Of a stretch of DNA of 64,000 bases, positions 57,001-64,000 are shown in pieces. The DNA comes from Lagopus muta (lineage: Eukaryota > Chordata > Aves > Galliformes > Phasianidae): positions 62,568,134 through 62,632,133 of the forward strand of contig NC_064435.1 in the NCBI RefSeq assembly GCF_023343835.1, in the 5' to 3' direction. The notes beneath the pieces are model-generated. The model did no database searches. It saw nothing but the letters and a program-made list of their open reading frames with translations, and was not told the DNA's origin. The first letter of the stretch is position 1. Each line of letters opens with the position of its first letter. Both the position numbers and the translations under genes were made by a program.

Positions 57001-60000
57001 AGGACGCAGGCCTTCCAAAAAAACACAGTCCCTTCTGCTCTTGCTCCTCAGATTGCCAATATCTGTGACCAAAGCACTTCAGGAGTAAGTGTAGTCTTTT
57101 GGGTTGCCATAAAACATCAGAAAGAACTAAAGCCAAAACAGGACACGTGTATGCAGTCATTCCATGGGATTTTTCCCTCTCACATCTACCCTGTGAAAAA
57201 GACAAGAGTAAGGGATCTGTGCAATGCAGAAGCTGCCCTCCATCCGTTACCTTTCTGGAGTTCTTCTTTGGGAATGTATGATCCTTACTGAGCAGGATTT
57301 GGGGCTGGGTGAGTGGTGGTGCAGAGGTCATCCCGGTGGTATGGGTAGGACAGCTCTGAATTCTCTGGGAATCCCTCCTGTCAGTGATCTTCTCAGGTGA
57401 AGAGAGGCAAATCTTACTTCTCTGAAGTAGCCTCTCTAAAGACATTACCCTTGGGCATCGTTCTAGGCTGAACCTGTGGTTCTGTGGTTAACTGCTGTAG
57501 AATCTCACAAGTTGTAATTGTTCTGTGATTCCATTCTCCACCTACAGAATGTGGAATGTACTATAACCAACATGCTTGCAGTGTTCTTACCTAGTAATAT
57601 ACTTGGATCCTACAGTAATGTGAGTTGAAAATGGCATTCCTTCTTAAAAGGTGCAGTAGGGTTCTGAAATTACTACAGGTTCCCTGAAGTATAGGAGGAA
57701 AGTAGGTGGTCTGGTATTTGAGGTACACTTCCATAAGAAGCTGTTAATTCTAGTAAATATATTGATTAATCATTTAAAAACTTTGGCTCAAAACCACAGT
57801 TTTAAAAATATTGAAGAATTAAATATTTCAAGGGGTTTTTGTTGTAAAAACACATTTGGTTCATAATCACTTGTAATGTCTCACTTCTGAAAAGAATAAT
57901 AGCCTGAATCCAGGAAAAGCAACTTGTCTACTTAATTTCATTTTCTCTGAAACTAATCCCTTGTGCCTGAAGTTTAAACTTGCATTTAATTGTTTTGCGG
58001 CACTGTAGGTGTTTTTCTCCCCAAAAGAAGTAGCAGTGGTTTCTTGTAAATCATGACTACAATTCAGGAAATTGACATGTGATGTCAAAATGTCAAAAAC
58101 TAATCATCTTGTTCCAGAACAGCTACGTAATGTGCTGATTTAATCTGTGTATCTGGTGGCCTGCATATTACGATTCCTCATTTAGAGAATCTTCTCACAG
58201 CCGCTGCATTTTTCAGTGATGTTCACTAGCTTCTATTGAAGTGAATCCTTTTATCTCTTTTTGGCAGTATTTTTTTTTTTGGACATGAAAGTGTCTCTGC
58301 CGCAGAGAGCGCACAACCCAGGCAGGGTATAGAACTAAGCAACTGATTTCCATCTGATAAGTTTCAGTTTAAAACTTCATCTCTTTGTGTCAAAGTTTGT
58401 GCAGCAGCTGTGATTTGTGCTGAGCAGCTAATCTAACAAACATTTTTGTAGTGTCTCTTTAAATAATCCAGCTGTATTTTGCTAAATTCTACTTTAATTA
58501 GAAACATATTATTGGAAAGTTGCAACGATTTATAATTACTTAATACCAATGAAAATTTTGAGCTGCATCTGTGGAATTATTTGTTTGTTTTTTTTTCTCT
58601 TTTTACTGGCCTCGTGCTAGGAAGGGATTGTATATGTGGGTTGTTCTGTATAGTTTGTTTCTGGTTTTTACTAATACGGACAGTTGGCCTTTGCTATGAC
58701 TACATTAACTACATTTGAATTATTTATTGAAGGTAATCATTCTGTTCCTGCCTATGAACATTGTTACCGTGAAGAAATTTTGGCAAAATTCCTATACTGG
58801 CTGATGGATTCCTATGTTATCGAGTTGCTCAAATCATTTTTCTATATCACCGAGACCATGTTCCAGAAAAACATGCTTTTCTACTACCGAAAGTTTATCT
58901 GGGGCAAGTTACAGAACATTGGAATTAGGTAACATAACTAATCAAACATGACTGAAATATGTGGAAGTCTCACGTCTTGTTATGTGAAGTTATAATTCTG
59001 CTTTCATCTATTGCCCCTTTATCTGCCTTTTGTGTGCTTAATTTTCCAAGAGGAAGTCAACCTGTAGTAGTGGTGTGTATGGCTTGTAGGTTTGTATATA
59101 TTTGATGTGGGAGAGCCTATTCAAATTTTTATTTCTTTGATAGGAGAACAGAAGCCTTTGCTTAATACCCATTATAAGGAGGATTTTGGTTTGATAGGTC
59201 ACATTTTTAAACCTTTTAATGATCAGTGATTCACAGTGCCAGAAATTTCTTTAACTGCTTCAATTCAAAAAAATTGTTTTGAATTTCTGGATGTCTGTTG
59301 ATTTCCAAATTTCTATGTGATTTCTTCTTTCTTTTTTTTTTTTTTTAATTCTCTTATGCCCTCCGTGTTCCCTGATGGTACCACTGGTGTTTCTCCTGTG
59401 CAGCTCTCTTCTATGTGTGTTAGCACTTATTGGGCCCTGATCCTGTTTGCAGCTGCAGCCCAGAATCAGCATTTTAAACAGTAGTAGCAAAATAGCTTTC
59501 AACTATAGGTATACTTTGTCTTGTCTTCAAGCTGTGTCAGTGTTTGATGAGTGTTTTGTGTAGTTTTAATGTACTTCAAAGGCTAACATATTTTTAGAGT
59601 GTATGCATAAAGTATCAAGTCTGGATTTTACATAATAGATATAATGCTGTTTTTAGTGGGGTGTATGATTAAAAGAAAGCAGGTGGCTTTGGTTTTAGTC
59701 ATTTCTTCCCTGCCACCAATTTCTCTCATAAAGCTCTGAATACAAAGGAAGCACAAAGGACCCTAATCAGTGCTGATCCTGTTTCTTCCTATCTCTTCTC
59801 GAAGTGTTTCCACCTTTTGCTTCAGGATGGCCCTGAAATGCAGATTGCTGTCAGGTGGAGCAGCACCTCAGAAAAGTACTGTTGTGTATTTTACAGCCAA
59901 CTGCATGCTGTAAGGACAGGATGTTTGCTGTTGGCTATGGGACATGTATAGGGCTCTATGGACCTTCAATGCACTGTTTCACTCACAAGGGTATTCAGCA

Positions 60001-62773
60001 CTCTGCTTTTTGGAGTGTGCTATGTAATGTGAGGTCTCTTCCTAATCCAGTTTACTGCATTCATGCATATGGCAAGATGCCCATTTCATGTTGGAAGAAA
60101 GAAATGAGGATTTAGAGATGTTGAGAAACAGCTGTTTGGGGTTGGCATTTCTAGGCTCTCAGGGCACCATCCCCTCTTTCTCAGGCAACGTATTCAGTAT
60201 ATTGAGCTGCCTCTGCCTTCCCTGGGTGAACAGTATCAGGTGGCCTCTATTGCTGCCCTGATGGTTGTTTGGTGGCTGCCCTGGTTCTTCCTCCTCTCCA
60301 GATGAAGCTGCTCTTGTTGATTGCTATGAGCTGGCTCACAAGAAAGTGTTTACAGCCAGTGTAGTCCCTGATGTAGACTTTGGGGAAGAGAAGATGGATG
60401 AAACTGTCTGAGCTGAACAGAGTAGGTCTTTATTCATAAGTTTTCCATGAATTGTCCTTACGGAGAAAATCCCTATCTTGTACTACTGTACATGTGAGTA
60501 AATCTTCCTGTGCAGAATCCAGCTCAAGGATACGGGTATCAGATCTGACAGGGGACTTTGTTTTGTTTTCTCAGATTCTTGATCAAGTTTGGTGGACATT
60601 TTGCATGCAAGCAACTTTCTGTAGATTTTTGAAGTTAAACCAAACTGCATACCCCCAACTGAAAAACAGTTTTGTTTTTTTTTCTTTTTGAAGGAAAGAA
60701 ATCAGTATTTCATGATACTGCTGCTTCAAGTTACCTGGTCCATGTAATGCAGAGCCTTTTTTTTTTTTTTTTTTAAATGATGTACACCTTGTCACAGTGA
60801 CAGCATCTGTTTTCACAGGGAGTGATTGGCAGATCTTGTACTCAAATTCCTACTAGGTCCACTGTGTGACAGCACTGTGAATATGAATGAGGATGGTTCA
60901 AAGGCCACTAGATTAGTGCATGTTCAAAATCAGCAGTACTGCCATGAAATAAGCAGTGAGTGTTGCTTCAGGCAAAATGACATCAAATTCCACAACTGGG
61001 CAGGGAGTAATGATGAAGATATGCTGACAGGGTGTCTTTATCTCCGCTTTTAGAAGAAGTCATGTTTTAAAATTGGTGTGTTGGTAGTTTTTTGTTGTTG
61101 TGTCTTGTTGGTTTTTTTTTTTTTCTCCCATCCAGTGTCAGAAATGTGAACTTCAGAGCAATGGAGATTTGATTACTTGGTTGTTTCTGATGAACTGGAG
61201 TTCTTCATTTTATGTTGGTATTCTAGCTAATGCATACAGTATCTATGTTATGTTCTGTAAGTTTAGGAAAGAAGTCGTAATAAATAGCAGTGATCTCTAG
61301 CTATGAAAACATGATCTGCCTCGTCAGCTGAATTTTGAAAATTTAATTCCAGTCTTGAATATAAATCCTCAAAACGCTGAACCTGGTGGCCCAGGCATGC
61401 ATTGTATCACTCAGGCTGTCACAGTTGGAACAACTGGATCACTGACTTACTGAATTGTGCTGGTATACACAAGAGAAATATTTTTGAGTCTTGTCTGCTT
61501 GCTTGACTTTTCAGAGATCTCCTAGAGCGTGCTGACCTGGTCTTCCATCCATCCACTGCCTTATGTTATACCATGGTTTCCTTTTCCTAAACCAGCTTGA
61601 TGGTTTGTTTAGGATATCAAAATCCGAATGCAAATTTAGATTTGCAGCCCTTGTTCTTCAGGGGTTTGAACTGTCTCGTTTTACTTCCCAGGGAAGAATG
61701 AACAACAGTCTTTTTTTTTTTTTTCCTTCTGAACAACATAGGCAGTGTAGTACAGTGACCCAGCTCCTTTATGTTGCAGGTAGCGCACCTTCACCATCTT
61801 AAGTAAAAGCGAGGTCTTGGTGCTGTTTCCTTTTCCTACCTTATTGCATGGGTTAGTATCAATTTGGGCTGAGCTACACTGAATTGTAAATCCTGAAGTG
61901 GTGTCTGTGTGGGGGAAGCACACTTCCCAGACTGTCATTTAAGAGCCTTCCATTCTTTATTATATTCTATTTACTTTAGCTGACTGCTGCTCATCAACCT
62001 GATTATTTTGAATTATGCTGCTGAATGCTTAATTGTCCTTTTGTTTTCTCTGTTGTAACTTTTAATGTGGTAGCTGCCACCTATTAAGATTTAAGATCCT
62101 TCCAGCCCAGGCCATTCTGTGATTCTGTGTGATTCTGCTCTAAATGTTGGAAGTACAACAGCCTGTTACACTGTGTATGTCCTTCCCTGGGCCTGTCTTC
62201 ATACAGTTTTCAGAAAATCCTATCCTTTGTTTATATCTTCCAAGATTCTGAAACCATGAAAGATGTTGAAGTAAAAAAAATAAAAATAATAATCATAATG
62301 TTCAAATATACTTGACTAGTCTGTGATTACATTTTTGTGTTAATTTAGATCTTTTTCATTACATTAGTTTACATCATATATGCTCTTTTATTAATGTATC
62401 ATGTTGTCAATGGTATACATTGATATATGGAATTATTCTGAAATTCAGATTTCATACCAGGTTCTGTAGAGATTAGTATTTGTAGTTATCTCTTTAGTAA
62501 AATACCTGGATTCAGTTACAATAAGAGTGAAATATTTTATTGCATTTCCTGTTGCTTACGTTCAATATGTATTTATATTTTAGAAACCATTTTGCCAAAG
62601 TACATCTGCGTGCTTTATCTTCAGAGGAGATGGAAGTGATCCATCAAAAAAAGTATTTTCCTATTGCATCAAGGCTCCGGTTCATTCCTAAAATCAATGG
62701 TTTAAGACCTGTAGTAAGACTAAGCCGTGTTGTTGAAGGACAGAAACTCAGCAAGGAAAGCAGAGAAAAGAAG
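53740..62773 (+). CDS. TERT: Telomerase reverse transcriptase, coding exons 1-4 (partial gene, continues beyond window)
   Basis: TERT is the catalytic subunit of telomerase; with the telomerase RNA it adds telomeric repeats in the nucleus. Four exons (53740-54015, 54831-56754, 58733-58928, 62584-62773) encode residues 1-862 of roughly 1,350 expected in birds. Seen in order: the TEN domain (from [27 protein letters not shown]), a long basic linker with RRKRR (255-259) and a 15-residue tandem duplication (420-449), and the RNA-binding domain ([30 protein letters not shown] at 720-729). Then come the vertebrate T motif FFYITE (769-774) and RT motif 1 (RLRFIPK, 829-835). The catalytic Asp motifs A and C are off the right edge. 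Exon 3 is 196 bp, the same as in human. ATG 53740 is the first ATG in frame. Confidence 0.97.
54016..54830 (+). other. TERT: TERT intron 1
   Basis: 815 bp, GC-rich at its 5' half as an extension of the CpG island. Ends in a T/C-rich tract and ttgttcag. No features beyond the island. Confidence 0.85.
54831..56754 (+). CDS. TERT: TERT coding exon 2 (large)
   Basis: 1,924 bp, residues 93-733 plus one base, a single uninterrupted frame. Starts [20 protein letters not shown] (end of the TEN domain), runs through the basic linker and into the RNA-binding domain, and ends RLAK|G. Human exon 2 is about 1.35 kb. The excess is in the linker. Donor ccaaag|gtactt. Confidence 0.96.
55812..55901 (+). repeat. 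TERT: 45-bp in-frame tandem duplication inside TERT exon 2
   Basis: Two adjacent units, 55812-55856 and 55857-55901, encode [15 protein letters not shown] and [15 protein letters not shown]. The DNA units differ at only a few positions, so this is a duplication within the linker rather than chance similarity. Confidence 0.95.
56755..58732 (+). other. TERT: TERT intron 2
   Basis: About 2 kb. The exon 2 frame stays open for 50 more codons (to 56903) if the intron is retained. No repeat or other gene recognised. Confidence 0.7.
58733..58928 (+). CDS. TERT: TERT coding exon 3
   Basis: 196 bp: completes Gly734, encodes [20 protein letters not shown] through [10 protein letters not shown] and two bases of Arg799. 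Holds the T motif FFYITE. Acceptor tattgaag, donor attag|gtaaca. The exon itself begins with gtaat. Confidence 0.96.
58929..62583 (+). other. TERT: TERT intron 3
   Basis: 3.7 kb with several A/T homopolymers (59333, 60758, 61713) and one short CR1 tail (62082-62135). Nothing else supported. Confidence 0.7.
62082..62135 (+). mobile_element. CR1 3' tail remnant
   Basis: 'gatccttccagcccaggcc' then 'attctgtgattctgtg' repeats, the CR1 end in forward orientation. Only about 55 bp. Confidence 0.75.
62584..62773 (+). CDS. TERT: TERT coding exon 4
   Basis: Completes Arg799 and encodes residues 800-862: [39 protein letters not shown] (RT motif 1) and [10 protein letters not shown]. Acceptor tatttatattttag. 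The only donor that fits the family reading is aag|gttttt, which matches the consensus poorly after GT. Confidence 0.88.
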
Positions 62774-64000
62774 GTTTTTATTTTCCTTATTGTTTTATGT
62801 CGGTCTGATGGAGGCAGCTGTTTCATGTTAACTAAAAAACCTTGCTCACTTAACTAGTTTTAAAGTGGTGAACTGAAACATTAAAATCAAAAGGACTGAA
62901 TGCACCTACTCTTTGTACCTTAGCTGAACTTCTCCCTTCCCAGTACTCATCATTAGCCTGCAGTTCCAGAGCTACACACTTCTGCTTGTAAGCCTGTCTT
63001 AATGATATTAGTCTAACAAAATAGCACAGGCTGTCGGGTAATCGTGTTTGCCTTCTCTCCTCTTTCTGTCAGTTTCCCTCAGCCTTGCTTACTGAGTCTG
63101 ACTGTGATGGACACAGCTGTCCATAGGGGTAGGAACAGAAGAGTCAGACACTAAGTGCTCAGTGTTCAGAGCTAATGCTGTATTTGTTTGGCACACCAGA
63201 GAATTAGGGACAGATGAATCTCTCCTGCTGGGATTTACCTGAGTACTGATTGAGTGCATCGTTGGACTGGTTGGCTGTTGTGCCAGGTCAGCCCAGGGGA
63301 TCTTGCCAAGTTAGCAGGCCAAATAATGGTGAACCATATATGTTGCAGTGGAAGGCCTAAAAGGGTTGAGGAGGCTGGATCAAGCATAGTAAGGAAATAG
63401 AAATTAAGATGGGAATTACTACTGCGTGGGAACAAAGGCTTAACACAGAGTGCGTACAATAATCCATTTAACAAGCGAGTTAACTGCAAAATATAGTGGA
63501 AGCACAGTTTCACTATCTCCCATGACTAAATTGATTCTTTTTCCTTAAGGCTGAGTTCCATAGATGAAAAGCTCTCCAAATGGGTGAGAGTTCAACAGCT
63601 TCTTAATGCTGATGGTTCAGTGAGTAATCCCATTCTGCGTTTAAAGGACATGAAGGAAAAGCTGTTCTGAAGTGTTACTTTCATCTAGTCTTTCTGTGGC
63701 TATCATACTGTCAGAGTATGCCCACAGTTAATCCAAAAATAGCTGCAGTACTTTAAAAGGTTCTGTTGCTCCCATAACAAACTGGGATAAAGGATGACCC
63801 CAGACCTGAATGCCCAGAAGATGAAGATTAAAAGTCAACTATGGTTGCTGGCCAAGTGGCTTCAGCTTGCTGCGTAGCCCTGAAGCTGAGAGGCAAGATG
63901 CATGCTAGAAAGAGGGAACTGTAGACTTCTGTTCATGAGTGCTGATAAGCAGCCAAGAACAGCAGCTGTCATGAAAAGACCTCATCTGACAAAAAATGGG
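62774..64000 (+). other. TERT: TERT intron 4 (continues past window edge)
   Basis: No exon 5 sequence (the FSVLNYER region) is visible, so the next exon is beyond 64000. Intron retention would add 27 codons and then a stop at 62855-62857. An unexplained exon-like ORF lies at 63550-63670. Confidence 0.75.
63550..63670 (+). other. Exon-like ORF inside TERT intron 4, unrecognised
   Basis: A strong acceptor-like tract (ttgattctttttccttaag) precedes a 39-codon frame, LSSIDEKLSKWVRVQQLLNA ... LRLKDMKEKLF, ending with TGA at 63668-63670. The composition (amphipathic, charged, Trp containing) looks like protein. Its frame does not fit splicing from TERT exon 4 as called: phase 0 joining gives a stop after five codons. 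It could be a pseudogene scrap, an exon of an overlapping transcript, or chance. No family recognised. Confidence 0.3.

Overview
This is vertebrate nuclear DNA, almost certainly from a galliform bird (chicken or a close relative). The evidence is fragmented CR1 LINEs ending in ATTCTATG-type repeats, a Galluhop-type mariner, an avian-type ERV solo LTR, small split exons with GT/AG introns, and CpG-rich promoters in otherwise AT-rich sequence. Three protein genes lie head to tail on the + strand. They are the last two coding exons of LPCAT1 (367-3660), all 17 coding exons of CLPTM1L (14541-39737, 537 or 538 aa) and the first four coding exons of TERT (from 53740, running off the right edge). In human 5p15.33 the order is TERT - CLPTM1L - SLC6A3 - LPCAT1. 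Here the same block is present without SLC6A3 (dopamine transporter).

Layout: 1-3660 is the LPCAT1 3' end (acyltransferase C-terminus with EF-hand-like loops and a KKxx ER-retrieval tail). 3661-14400 is its 3'UTR plus intergenic DNA, ending in CR1 fragments that abut the CLPTM1L CpG promoter. 14400-39737 is CLPTM1L, with CR1 insertions in introns 2, 7, 8, 15 and 16. 39738-53600 is the CLPTM1L 3'UTR and a repeat-rich spacer. The spacer holds CR1s, two diverged minus-strand gene-like units sharing paired 'MEVD' motifs, an avian ERV-type solo LTR, an ancient L3/CR1-like LINE and an internally deleted mariner. From 53393 a CR1 fragment sits directly upstream of the GC-rich TERT core promoter. 53740-62773 carries TERT exons 1-4 (TEN domain, long linker, RNA-binding domain, T motif and RT motif 1). 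The catalytic RT motifs A-E lie beyond the window.

The three genes are not an operon. LPCAT1 makes phosphatidylcholine and remodels it at the ER and lipid droplets, CLPTM1L is a multipass ER protein of the CLPTM1 family, and TERT is the telomerase catalytic subunit. Their linkage is conserved synteny. I see no tRNA, rRNA, CRISPR or bacterial features. I did not find a convincing new biological system. The most unusual items are the MEVD tandem units, the transposon-built TERT upstream region, the weak TERT exon 4 donor with a readable intron 4, and an unrecognised exon-like ORF in TERT intron 4.
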